Below are positions 36,342-45,246 of a stretch of 64,000 nt of DNA, one piece after another. Under the pieces are notes generated by a model. That model was not told the DNA's origin, did no database searches, and saw only the letters and a program-made list of their open reading frames with translations. Numbering within the stretch: position 1 is the first letter of the stretch; each line of letters starts with the position of its first letter. The stretch is from positions 81,514-145,513 of the forward strand of contig CAKUVD010000009.1 in NCBI GenBank assembly GCA_934695325.1. The letters run 5' to 3'. This stretch comes from an uncultured Bacteroidales bacterium. GTDB taxonomy: Bacteria > Bacteroidota > Bacteroidia > Bacteroidales > UBA932. The translations under genes were made by a program, and so were the position numbers.

Positions 36342-36367
36342 ATCCACAAATATAGTCAAAATTCATG

Positions 36368-36402
36368 AAAAAGGGGCCGGCGGAAAAATTTCCGTCAGCC
36401 CC
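36368..36402 (-). terminator. Terminator at the end of the polysaccharide-utilisation operon
   Basis: Outer stem GGGGC/GCCCC (36373-36377 and 36398-36402) and inner GGAAA/TTTCC, followed by TTTTT on the minus strand. It lies 25 bases after the GH130 stop. Confidence 0.7.
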
Positions 36403-36427
36403 AACCTCACACTACAAATAACCGTAT

Positions 36428-37600
36428 CTAATCACCTTTGCCCGAGCGGGCGGCAGGATCATATACAGCCACACTAACTTTAGAATCAGCACAGCCATAG
36501 TACAGGAACCATCTGTCATTATGATAGACCAGGCCCTCTATGAAAACAGTGCCGGAGACAAACTGGCCGCTCTTCTCGAAATCCGTCTCCGGACGCAGGA
36601 AAGGCTTGTCCAGCCTGTCCAGAAGACGCAGAGGTTCAGCGCCGCTGAACAACATCTGGCCTGCAGAGTATGTATTGAGCGGGTAACTGCTGTCTGCTTC
36701 ATCTTCAGTAACGGCGTTCTTGCCGTTATAGAACAATATGATGCCGTCCTTCGTCTCCACGGCTGGAGGCCCGCATTCCGTAAGGCTGCTGTCAAAATAA
36801 CCTTTACGAGGCTTAGCCAGATAAAGGAGGCTTCCGGATGAGTCCAACACAGGAGTCCAATGGACAAGATCGTCCGACGTCGCAGCGCAAACCCACAGCT
36901 CTCCCCAGTACATAAGATACTGGAGTCTGCCGCAGACATTGACTTTCGCAGCGACAAGCCTGCCGTCTTCCAGGCGGGTCACGATACTGCCGGACTTGCA
37001 GGCAAAATCATTGAACCGCCCTCCGCAGGCATCCAAAAATGCCGGGCCGCGATGCGTCCAATGCCTCAGATCCGAGGACGTGGCTATGGAAAGGCGCGGT
37101 GTATCGTTGTTCCAGGCCGTATATGTCATCACATACACAGTAACGCCGTCAATCTCAGCCTCCACAATCCGCGGATCCTCACATCCGCCCTTCCACTCAT
37201 ACTTCCGTGAAATCTCCGACTCATCAGGGAACATTACCGGTTCTGGACTGCGCCAGTCAATCGTCACACCGTCAGCGCTTTCCACATACCCAAGACGTGA
37301 AGTGCGCCCGCCTATTCCAGCCGAAGGATCATCTTCCGCACGATACAGGATACATATCTTCCCGTCCTTTTCCACAGCACCCGGGTTGAATGTGTCGGCA
37401 CATTCCCATCTCACGTGCTTCTGCCGCATCGGGCAGAAGTACGTGGAGACGGTGTCCGGCTCAATCATAGGATTGACGCCTTCCGGACGTATGAAATCTC
37501 CAAACGCCCATCCCGGCAATCCATCGCCTGCACACGCACACAATGCCGACAGAGCAAAAAGCATAACGGCCGCCGCAGATATATGATTTCTCCGTATCAT
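36428..37600 (-). CDS. Secreted GH130-family mannoside phosphorylase or hydrolase
   Basis: 390 residues with a signal peptide or lipobox (LFALSALCACAGDG). GH130 enzymes act on beta-linked mannosides, either by phosphorolysis or, in secreted members, by hydrolysis. The five-bladed propeller signature is clear: FNPGAVEKDGKICILYRAED, SRLGYVESADG and WKGGCEDPRIVEAEIDG with E141/D142, and HWTHRGPAF later. Export argues for a hydrolase because free phosphate and phosphosugar use are usually cytoplasmic, but this is inference. It is the last gene before the operon terminator, 44 bases behind the BACON lipoprotein. Release of mannose from N-glycan-type substrates would fit its neighbours. Confidence 0.85.
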   Translation of the reverse strand: MIRRNHISAAAVMLFALSALCACAGDGLPGWAFGDFIRPEGVNPMIEPDTVSTYFCPMRQKHVRWECADTFNPGAVEKDGKICILYRAEDDPSAGIGGRTSRLGYVESADGVTIDWRSPEPVMFPDESEISRKYEWKGGCEDPRIVEAEIDGVTVYVMTYTAWNNDTPRLSIATSSDLRHWTHRGPAFLDACGGRFNDFACKSGSIVTRLEDGRLVAAKVNVCGRLQYLMYWGELWVCAATSDDLVHWTPVLDSSGSLLYLAKPRKGYFDSSLTECGPPAVETKDGIILFYNGKNAVTEDEADSSYPLNTYSAGQMLFSGAEPLRLLDRLDKPFLRPETDFEKSGQFVSGTVFIEGLVYHNDRWFLYYGCADSKVSVAVYDPAARSGKGD

Positions 37601-37644
37601 TTTCTCTTTTTAGAAACTATTGCGACATCACATCAACAAGTAAA

Positions 37645-39972
37645 TCACTTGCTTTTCTGAACCATACGGAGCTTCATCGCACTAGCGTCGAGTTCTACCA
37701 CGTATTCACCAGTCACGTCAGGCTTCCATTTGAAATCTTCCTCGGTCATCTTGCTGTAATTTACGTCAGTCCAGACGTTCACAGGATTGACACCGCCGCT
37801 GACCTTTGCGACATAAGTAAGGTCCCAGCCTCCGTCACCGATAATCTTGAATCCCTCGCCAGACTTGTTCTCCACGAATTTGGCTGTAAACCTATAGATA
37901 TGCGGCTCACTCAATTTATTGTCAGGAGCGAAGAATTTGTTTATGTTCTCATAATATTTGAATGATTCATAGGCATTCCAATCAGAGGATATCGACGTAC
38001 CGGTCCTGTCAATGCAGTCACCGACAATGCTCATAGTGTCGCTGATGATAAATATGTCCTTTACAATGCAGATATTGCCGGACTCACTGAAGGACACTGC
38101 ACACTTGTTGGCCCACTTGTTGGCCACAGGGACAGTGTACATCCCCGAAGCATCAGTTATTTTCACGCATTTGCCATCTGCAGACGGGACAAATGCAGGA
38201 TACCCGGTCTGCCCGTCCATCGAGATTCTTACTTTTTTCCCGGCAAGAGACTCATCCGTACGAAGATAGTATTTGCCATCCGCCAACTTCGTAAGAGGAA
38301 GTTTGTACTCAGAGGATCCCGAATTGACCCAAAGATAAGCCTCGCCATCACTCTCCTCGGCTATCGCATAGGCAGATGCGTCATATTTCTCGACTTTTCT
38401 TGAGAAAGGCAGGAATCTGAAAGCATCCTGCGGAGCATCCACAGGATACATCATTATCTCACGGACCTTCACGCCATCAAACTCAGACTCGTCACCATAG
38501 TCCACAACGAATTTGTGCTCTGTCCAGAAAGTTCTCATCTGGTCAAGCTGCTGATGGTTTGAGGCCTTTCTCCATACCTTTGAGATTTCATCGACAGTCA
38601 TTCCCTGTCTCTTTACCACCCAGGCATCGGCAATCTGATATGCAAAACCTGTTGAGACGAAGCTGAAAAGCCCGTCATTGTCCCTTGTCCAGGTATAGGA
38701 GAAACCGCCTACGCCATTGGCCTCCTTCGGAGCTCCTTCTCCGACAGATCCCTCACGCCATACAATATCGCTCATCACATTGCCGCTCTCCGTCTTGAGG
38801 AATGCAAGTTCACTGAACATCGCGGCATATGGCTTATCCGGGTTATAAGTGGTCAGTGCAGTATTCCACTGTGTACGGAAAGCAGACTGCCTTTCGGATG
38901 CTGATTCTGTCACATACTGTGCGTTGCCCCATTCTCCATCCTTGACAGGGCCATACTCGCAAAGAGAGCGGAAACCGCTATAGTCTTCAGAGAAGCTGTT
39001 ATCCGTAATCCATTTCCCGAAAGGATCGTCCAATGTAGAAAATTCCGAGACAGGGCCATATACCACGTCACCGTTCAAACGGATAATATATGCACAAGCC
39101 TTGTAATTTGTATATGCCTTCAAGACTTTGCCGTCTTTGATAGAAGAGATGGCAATTTTTCCTGTTTCCGGATTGGCCACACAGACCTTGTCGCCTTCCA
39201 CAGTAGGTGTACCCTCCGAAGACCAGCATGCTCCAGCCTCCTTGAGCCCGGTAAGGTTGAGATCAAAGGAGAATTTAGCGCTACGTGCTTTGGCTGAGAC
39301 ATCCAGAGCGCTCTCGAAGGAGGAGCCTGTGAATACATCGACAGCGGAACTATAGATGCGGGTTTCGTCTTCCATAGCTGCCCAGGCGGCAAAGTAATAT
39401 GTAACATCAGACTTCAGCCCCTTGATGACGACCTCTTTCTCGCCGACAGCCGGGACTCCGTCAATGCTGAAATCTTTGCCGGATTCAACAAGAGTCTCCT
39501 TGTCCTCTGAATAGCGGACACCCCAGGACTTGAACAGAGAGATGTCGTTTGAAGTGACGGAAAGCGACATCTTCACCTGGGAGTCCGTCGCCAGTACAGG
39601 AGAAAGCACCAGAAGCATATTTATCTCTCCAGACTCCTGCTTCAGAGAATACTTGGCAGTCTTGTCCCCACAGCGGAAAGTATAGACTGCCGCTCTGGTC
39701 TTACCAGTAGTGTTCATCCCCACAGTGAACGAGACTTTGTCACCGGAGACGCCTTTCGTGGACGAAGGAGAGGCCCAGGTGTAGTTTCCTTCAAGAGACC
39801 ATTCTCCGGAAGACGTCACGGTCACCTCCGTAGTGTTCGAGTGGAAATCAATGGCACTGATTGCCGGATCCAGAGAAATTGAATTCTCCTTGGCTTCTTC
39901 CGACTTCTGGCAGCCTGCAAATGACAGGACAGCAAGGCCCAATGCCGATAAAATGCTTAAAATCTTTTTCAT
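37645..39972 (-). CDS. Surface lipoprotein with BACON and SusE/SusF-like C-terminal domain
   Basis: 775 residues with a lipobox (LAVLSFAGC, Cys20). Residues about 32-115 form a BACON-type immunoglobulin-like domain (ITVTSSGEWSLEG is near its start as TEVTVTSSGEWSLEG). A second Ig or FnIII-like domain follows to about 215, and another to about 310. The middle is a region I do not recognise. The last 90 residues, including FKWKPDVTGEYVVELDASAM, resemble the terminal carbohydrate-binding domain of SusE/SusF proteins. It is probably a surface glycan-binding protein of this locus. It starts 39 bases after the endoglycosidase stop. Confidence 0.8.
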   Translation of the reverse strand: MKKILSILSALGLAVLSFAGCQKSEEAKENSISLDPAISAIDFHSNTTEVTVTSSGEWSLEGNYTWASPSSTKGVSGDKVSFTVGMNTTGKTRAAVYTFRCGDKTAKYSLKQESGEINMLLVLSPVLATDSQVKMSLSVTSNDISLFKSWGVRYSEDKETLVESGKDFSIDGVPAVGEKEVVIKGLKSDVTYYFAAWAAMEDETRIYSSAVDVFTGSSFESALDVSAKARSAKFSFDLNLTGLKEAGACWSSEGTPTVEGDKVCVANPETGKIAISSIKDGKVLKAYTNYKACAYIIRLNGDVVYGPVSEFSTLDDPFGKWITDNSFSEDYSGFRSLCEYGPVKDGEWGNAQYVTESASERQSAFRTQWNTALTTYNPDKPYAAMFSELAFLKTESGNVMSDIVWREGSVGEGAPKEANGVGGFSYTWTRDNDGLFSFVSTGFAYQIADAWVVKRQGMTVDEISKVWRKASNHQQLDQMRTFWTEHKFVVDYGDESEFDGVKVREIMMYPVDAPQDAFRFLPFSRKVEKYDASAYAIAEESDGEAYLWVNSGSSEYKLPLTKLADGKYYLRTDESLAGKKVRISMDGQTGYPAFVPSADGKCVKITDASGMYTVPVANKWANKCAVSFSESGNICIVKDIFIISDTMSIVGDCIDRTGTSISSDWNAYESFKYYENINKFFAPDNKLSEPHIYRFTAKFVENKSGEGFKIIGDGGWDLTYVAKVSGGVNPVNVWTDVNYSKMTEEDFKWKPDVTGEYVVELDASAMKLRMVQKSK

Positions 39973-40011
39973 AAAATCTTTTTTTAGTGTTATGTATTAT
40001 CTTGTAACATA

Positions 40012-41436
40012 TTACCATTCAGGCTTAGGACGGTATCCCTTATCAACAAGAGTATCGTCATAGAGTCCTCTGGCGACGCTCTTGAGGGCGGATAGTTGGC
40101 TTGGCCACGTGCTTGTCGCAAAATCGAGACAATAAATCATAAATGCGCCATAGCCTTCGCGGCGGATACGTTGCAAGTTCGCATCTCCAGTCGTCCACTT
40201 ATAGTATGCCGGAGCACAGTTGTTGCTGCACGGAGCTATTTTCGACTTCGGCATCCCGCCTTCATAGCTGCCGCCCCACCAGGATCCATAATCGCCCAAT
40301 GCCCAATCGACATAATCGGCAGGCATAACTCCATCCACGGCCGAAAGTTCCGCAGTCTCAGTATAGATATATACGATGACTTCCTTGTCAGGCATCGCCT
40401 TCTTCGTCTCGTAGCAAAGCCTGGACGTCTGCTTCGCTGAAAGATAAGGATATACTCCAGGGATGTCATACCTGGCGCACCCATACTCCTCATCGAAGAA
40501 CACGCCATCAAGATGATAGGCTTCGCAATAGTCGGCTATGTCACGGGCAAATGCCTTGCAGGAAGCATCATCCAGGGAAGACAGCGCAAGACCGCTTCCT
40601 TCGCCGAACTGATCTTTCCACGATGACAGCAGTGAAAGAATCACCTTTATTCCCTTATCGTGCAATGGCTTGATATATTTTTCGTAGTCCGAGGAGAATT
40701 TTTCCTGGCAGGAGTTTGGAAGAATCTTGATGCGCCTCTCCTCTTGATCCCATACTATATGAGATGAGAATATGATGACGTAATCGAACAGAGGCTTTCC
40801 GCTCTTCTGAAGTTCAAAGGAAAGGTGGAACAATGGGTTGGCCGTGTTTGCCTCCATACAACTGAAGAGGCGTACACCTGAATCTTTAATGGATGAAGTG
40901 ACGTCACCTACCCTGTTCTTCACGAACACAAGATGTGTCTTGCCCGGGATGAGGTCTTCACAGTCAGTAGAGACTTTCACCGGAATGGCATAGGTCACGT
41001 TTCTCGACACGGCGCTGGTGATTTTCACATTGACATCGATTCCAAAGGACTCGGTCTCGCCCTCGAAAATCACCGCAGGGTCACCGAAACTCACAAGAGA
41101 CTCGGGAAATGCCACATACGAAGTCCCGTTAGCGGCATTGTATGAATCGACTTCAGAGGCATCACCATAGGAGAGTTCGCACGTGACAGTCGTAGTCGCA
41201 GCCTGAGCGGTTGCGATATGAAGTTCTACGGAAGAGTTCGCCTTGAACGCCTCAAGCGTGGTAAAATATGCCCGTCCGTCAGCGTTGCGAATCATCGCTT
41301 TAGGCATAAGCGACTTGGAGACATCACCGGAGATGTCACCGGAATCGAATACTTCCTTGCCGCAGGAGGCGGAAAAGAAAGCGAGAGCGACAAGTATAAG
41401 CGTCGGCTTCATTGATATCTTTGTTTTCATTTCCAT
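40012..41436 (-). CDS. DUF1735-GH18 lipoprotein, endo-beta-N-acetylglucosaminidase (EndoH-like)
   Basis: 474 residues, lipoprotein signal with Cys25 (FFSASC). Residues about 45-180 are a DUF1735-type beta-domain (YNAANGTSYVAFPESLVSF is typical). Residues about 190-470 are a GH18 barrel. The catalytic motif is YHLDGVFFDEEYG, with D310, D315 and the proton donor E317. The second Asp of the DxxDxDxE pattern is replaced by Phe, as in some EndoH relatives. Such enzymes cut between the two core GlcNAc residues of N-glycans. Together with the two binding lipoproteins upstream it forms the depolymerising module of the locus. Confidence 0.88.
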   Translation of the reverse strand: MEMKTKISMKPTLILVALAFFSASCGKEVFDSGDISGDVSKSLMPKAMIRNADGRAYFTTLEAFKANSSVELHIATAQAATTTVTCELSYGDASEVDSYNAANGTSYVAFPESLVSFGDPAVIFEGETESFGIDVNVKITSAVSRNVTYAIPVKVSTDCEDLIPGKTHLVFVKNRVGDVTSSIKDSGVRLFSCMEANTANPLFHLSFELQKSGKPLFDYVIIFSSHIVWDQEERRIKILPNSCQEKFSSDYEKYIKPLHDKGIKVILSLLSSWKDQFGEGSGLALSSLDDASCKAFARDIADYCEAYHLDGVFFDEEYGCARYDIPGVYPYLSAKQTSRLCYETKKAMPDKEVIVYIYTETAELSAVDGVMPADYVDWALGDYGSWWGGSYEGGMPKSKIAPCSNNCAPAYYKWTTGDANLQRIRREGYGAFMIYCLDFATSTWPSQLSALKSVARGLYDDTLVDKGYRPKPEW

Positions 41437-41454
41437 TCTTTTAAACTGTTGTCA

Positions 41455-42621
41455 TCATTCCGGGAGTGCGACTTTCCGCCACTCGATTGAATTTGCTGCC
41501 ACTGCATCATTTCCGTTTCCTGACCAATCGCGGACGACATTCCCCTTGTCATCATTAAACTTCCAATAGGCGACAAGTCCATCGGAGTCAGGACTTACGT
41601 AATAAGGATGTATAGGATCCGCTATCTCATCTTCCGGAAGCACCTTGTTCCAGATCCTGACCTCAGAGAACATCGCGCAGGCGTGGCGACGGTTGTCGTA
41701 TGCAGTGTTGATGTGAAAGTCATCACGAGCGAACGTGACTCCGCCATCGGCAGAAAAGCTGCCAGTTTTTCCTGAAGCCTCGCTGACAAGTTTCCCGTCA
41801 AGATAGAGATTCATCTGACGTGTGGAGCAGTCATACGTGCAGGCCAAATGAAACCACTTGTTCGTCGGCATATAAAGCGCCATCGGGAGTTCGCCTCCGG
41901 CTATGCACATCTGGAGAAGGTCAACAGGATTGGAGAGGTCTCCCGAACGGAACAGGAAATAGCCTTCAATGCCGAAGAAACTGTTATTCTCACTGCGGTC
42001 AATCTTGTTCCTTGACCAGTCGGCGTTAAGAAGCATCTCTATCGTAACCTGTTGCATATTGGTGAGCGGGGCGGGGTTATTCCACCTGACAGTACAGTAG
42101 TTCTCGTACATATAGCCTACGACATTGACCAGATTCGCACCCTCAAACACATAGTACTTCGTGCTCCGCGAATCAAGGATATCGATGCCGGCGGAAGCGA
42201 TTGTAAACGGAAGCACATACAGTTGCTCCTTGTCCAGGTTGAGGACATCTGTGAACCGCAGCTCACAGGCTTCGGATTTCACTTCGCCCTTGTTTATCGT
42301 AACAGTCTCCGAGGATATGGACCAATTGGATGGAGGAAGGATGACCGCATGAGTGCCGTGAGCCTCATTGTACTTCGCCACGAGAGACTCATCGGCTGCA
42401 TATCTTACTTCCACATCCTTCTCCAACGGCCGTGGAATCATTGCCACGATTGTCTCCGTGTATGATTTCTCTGTAGATACATACAAAAGCTTGCTGCTTT
42501 CATAGTCATCCATAAAGACCATATCTTCGATTATGTCCTCCCCCGTGTCATTCATACACGAACATACAGAAACGGCAGCCATCGCCGTCATCAAGACTTT
42601 CAATATTTTCATATTATTCAT
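41455..42621 (-). CDS. DUF1735 and LamG-domain surface glycan-binding lipoprotein
   Basis: 388 residues with a lipoprotein signal (MKILKVLMTAMAAVSVCSC). Residues about 45-165 are DUF1735-like (YNEAHGTHAVILPPSNW). Residues about 180-385 are a concanavalin A-like LamG domain, shown by KWFHLACTYDCSTRQMNLYL, DGKLVSEASG, FSEVRIWNKVLPEDEI and GLVAYWKFNDDKGNVVRDWS. No catalytic residues are evident. It is a likely surface glycan-binding protein that presents substrate to the GH18 enzyme. It begins four bases after the preceding gene and ends 18 bases before the endoglycosidase. Confidence 0.87.
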   Translation of the reverse strand: MNNMKILKVLMTAMAAVSVCSCMNDTGEDIIEDMVFMDDYESSKLLYVSTEKSYTETIVAMIPRPLEKDVEVRYAADESLVAKYNEAHGTHAVILPPSNWSISSETVTINKGEVKSEACELRFTDVLNLDKEQLYVLPFTIASAGIDILDSRSTKYYVFEGANLVNVVGYMYENYCTVRWNNPAPLTNMQQVTIEMLLNADWSRNKIDRSENNSFFGIEGYFLFRSGDLSNPVDLLQMCIAGGELPMALYMPTNKWFHLACTYDCSTRQMNLYLDGKLVSEASGKTGSFSADGGVTFARDDFHINTAYDNRRHACAMFSEVRIWNKVLPEDEIADPIHPYYVSPDSDGLVAYWKFNDDKGNVVRDWSGNGNDAVAANSIEWRKVALPE

Positions 42622-42625
42622 TACA

Positions 42626-43681
42626 TCAGGAATTTGGGTTCATATTTCTAATCGCATCACGTATCTTTCTATAGACATTGCGATTGTCATCATAGAACGC
42701 ACGTCTGACACCCAGGACGACCATACCGTCCTTCGCATATTCCGCCGGAATCGTCATCCAGCTTGAGACAAGCGGTATCTGTTCGCCAGATGTAAGCCAT
42801 CCTGTCTTGAGGTCATCGGTTATGGTCGATACGGCATATAGAAGACTCATACCTGAAAGGACTTCCTCGCTCTGAATTGAGAACAGGTCAAAGTCTCCTG
42901 TCCCGGTGCTTGTCTCGGTCGGAAGAATGATGTGGTCAGCAGCCCTGAGGATGTCTTCAGAAACGATGAACTCAGGATTGGCGCAGAGGAAATAAGTGAG
43001 CGACGGTCTTGCCTCAAGCCTGTCCGCAATCATAGAGAAGAATGACGTCTGCAAAGCGGTGTACTGTTCCTTCTGCTCATCTGTGAGGTGAGATACGCTA
43101 TGCCCGGCATATTGAACTCTGACAGCATCGTATCCAAATTCATCTATGTATGCAAAGGCCGCATTAACGGCATCTTCGATGAATCCAGACTTATCCGGAT
43201 ACTCCGGAGCAGGAACAAGAGAAGCATCAGCCCCCGCAGCAGCAAGGCTCTCAGCATACTCGGCATCGATCTCATCAATGCAACGCTTATAATCCGCCTC
43301 AATCGCATCCATAGAGACAGAGACGGCAAAGCCGAAGCCTTTGTCCGAGCGAAGTCTTGACATCTGCTCCATAATCTGAGCCGAGAACTCCGGGTTTGAA
43401 ATCTCGACGAAGTCCACGCTGTCCGGAAGCGACGTCAAATTACACGATTGGTCATAAGGAAGTTCCACATTGTCGAAAGTGACATACATTATCCTGTGCT
43501 CCGACTCCTTGTACCTTCGGACAGCCTGACAATAGCGGGAATACAGTTCCGGATTGTTCTCCAGAGACGGCTTCCGTATTTCAATAGACTGTGTCTCAGT
43601 CCATTTTGCACACGAGCCCGAAAGGCTCACGAGCAATACCATAATTGTTATTGTTCTTCTGATACTCATTGCAATATCCAT
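42626..43681 (-). CDS. GH18-like lipoprotein lacking catalytic residues (probable glycan-binding protein)
   Basis: 351 residues, signal peptide with lipobox (VSLSGSC). The start ATG abuts the susD stop; an alternative ATG four codons on is equally possible. Barrel-like segments are seen (HRIMYVTFDNVELPYD, DSVDFVEISNP, GFGFAVSVSMD, DAVRVQYAGHS, PSLTYFLCAN), which fit a GH18 fold. The strand that should carry DxxDxDxE reads YDAVRVQYAG, with no catalytic acid pair. It is therefore likely a binding protein, as found directly downstream of susD in related N-glycan loci, as I recall them. Confidence 0.78.
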   Translation of the reverse strand: MDIAMSIRRTITIMVLLVSLSGSCAKWTETQSIEIRKPSLENNPELYSRYCQAVRRYKESEHRIMYVTFDNVELPYDQSCNLTSLPDSVDFVEISNPEFSAQIMEQMSRLRSDKGFGFAVSVSMDAIEADYKRCIDEIDAEYAESLAAAGADASLVPAPEYPDKSGFIEDAVNAAFAYIDEFGYDAVRVQYAGHSVSHLTDEQKEQYTALQTSFFSMIADRLEARPSLTYFLCANPEFIVSEDILRAADHIILPTETSTGTGDFDLFSIQSEEVLSGMSLLYAVSTITDDLKTGWLTSGEQIPLVSSWMTIPAEYAKDGMVVLGVRRAFYDDNRNVYRKIRDAIRNMNPNS

Positions 43682-45235
43682 TTATCTGGTTCTCGGATTA
43701 CAATCCCACCATACACGTGTCGCCATATCATCTGAGCCTTTCAGAAGCTCGCTGATAGCCGAATTATAGTTTTCAGTATTTCCTGTAAGTTCACTTACCG
43801 GATACTTGAGCCTGCGGGCAAAGCCACTGTCCTTAATCACCCCGCCACTGAGATTGACTCCGGCCGTAAGAAGCTGCGGATACCCCGTACGTCTGAACTC
43901 CGACCAGGCCTCCACTCCTGTGGCACGCCAATTGGCAATCCATTTCTGCGTGATGATGCGCTCAAGGTTCTTTTCAAAGCCGGCACTTTCATCCCACGCA
44001 ATGGTAATCTTGCCCTTGAGAGTAGAACCGTATCCCTTTCCGGAAAGATCAGTGTAGTCCTCCGGGACGGACACATTATCGGCAATGTATGAGTCAGCGC
44101 CCTGTACATTCCATTGAGCAAATGAAAGCCGGATCCCCTCCTCGTAGAATGACTGTGCGGAACCGCCCATATCCCATCCGCGAAGCGCCCCTTCGGCCTT
44201 CAGGAACATAGCCTCCGCGGCATTCATCCACATCATATCATCAGACATTTTCACATTGACATTCGAACACTGGTTTCCACCGTTGGAGTCCGTCATCCTT
44301 GTACCCCGACGCCAGCCCGCATATGGCTTGGAGCCGTAGCCTGAGACTGTGAAATATGCCGCTCTACGAGGGTCTCCATAGCCATTCATATAACTGACAA
44401 TATCCGCTGATGCACGATAGTCGCCCCATTGGATGCAGGTCAGATAATAGAGGTTCTGGGTCGGATGAGTGAATTTCGCATTGTCGGAATTGTCCGCCAT
44501 CGTACCGAACGGATGGTTCACCGCAGCCTCGGCCTCAGTCCTGGCCGTTCCAGGAGCGGCATAGACCATTCTCATAGCAAGGCGCAATCTCAAGGTGTTG
44601 GCATATCTAATCCATTTTTTCACATCGCCGTGGAACACGATGTCGGCATTGGAGTTAATACTGGAGCCACTCCTCTCCGCCAGGATGTCCACAGACTCGG
44701 AAAGTTTCTTCAGACAAGTCCTATAGATATCTTCCTGTGAGTCATACGGAGCCACAAGCGAGCCATCCACTCCTATCCTAGTATAAGGGACAGGGCCGTA
44801 GATATCAGCAAGCTGTGCAAATACGGAGACATTTATAATCTCTGACACCGCAAGCGCCACCTCGTCCTTCGTGGAGTTCTTGAGCTGGATATATGCTCCG
44901 TACACACCAGGGATGACCTTCTCGAAAGGATAAGCGCACCATTCATCATTCGGATTATATGTGGAAATCTTGGTCTCCCATCCCTTCTGTTCCGCAAGAT
45001 ACCCGCCGAGAGTGCTTCCGCAGAGTACGTTCATAAACTGGAACTGGTGCTCCTGTACCGGAACGACATAGCCGAGCATTGTCCTCAAAGCGCCTTGTAT
45101 GACATAGTCATCAGCTGAAATCTGGCTTTCCGTCGCCTCATACGGGTTAGTATTGATTTCCTCATAATTACCTATGCAAGAAACCGATGCAACACAGGCC
45201 AGCGCCATACCTATTATATTATATATCTTCTTCAT
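43682..45235 (-). CDS. SusD/RagB-like outer-membrane lipoprotein (SusD-like 2 type)
   Basis: 517 residues with lipobox (ACVASVSC, Cys20). SusD proteins lie on the SusC channel as a lid and bind the glycan. The N-terminal TPR-like helices contain FAQLADIYGPVPYTRIG, and YANTLRLRLAMRMVY, AEAMFLKAEGALRGW and TQKWIANWRATGVEAWSEFRRTGYP are diagnostic for the family. It starts 11 bases after the susC stop. Its pairing with susC defines the polysaccharide-utilisation locus. Confidence 0.95.
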   Translation of the reverse strand: MKKIYNIIGMALACVASVSCIGNYEEINTNPYEATESQISADDYVIQGALRTMLGYVVPVQEHQFQFMNVLCGSTLGGYLAEQKGWETKISTYNPNDEWCAYPFEKVIPGVYGAYIQLKNSTKDEVALAVSEIINVSVFAQLADIYGPVPYTRIGVDGSLVAPYDSQEDIYRTCLKKLSESVDILAERSGSSINSNADIVFHGDVKKWIRYANTLRLRLAMRMVYAAPGTARTEAEAAVNHPFGTMADNSDNAKFTHPTQNLYYLTCIQWGDYRASADIVSYMNGYGDPRRAAYFTVSGYGSKPYAGWRRGTRMTDSNGGNQCSNVNVKMSDDMMWMNAAEAMFLKAEGALRGWDMGGSAQSFYEEGIRLSFAQWNVQGADSYIADNVSVPEDYTDLSGKGYGSTLKGKITIAWDESAGFEKNLERIITQKWIANWRATGVEAWSEFRRTGYPQLLTAGVNLSGGVIKDSGFARRLKYPVSELTGNTENYNSAISELLKGSDDMATRVWWDCNPRTR

Positions 45236-45246
45236 AACAGTCCTTT

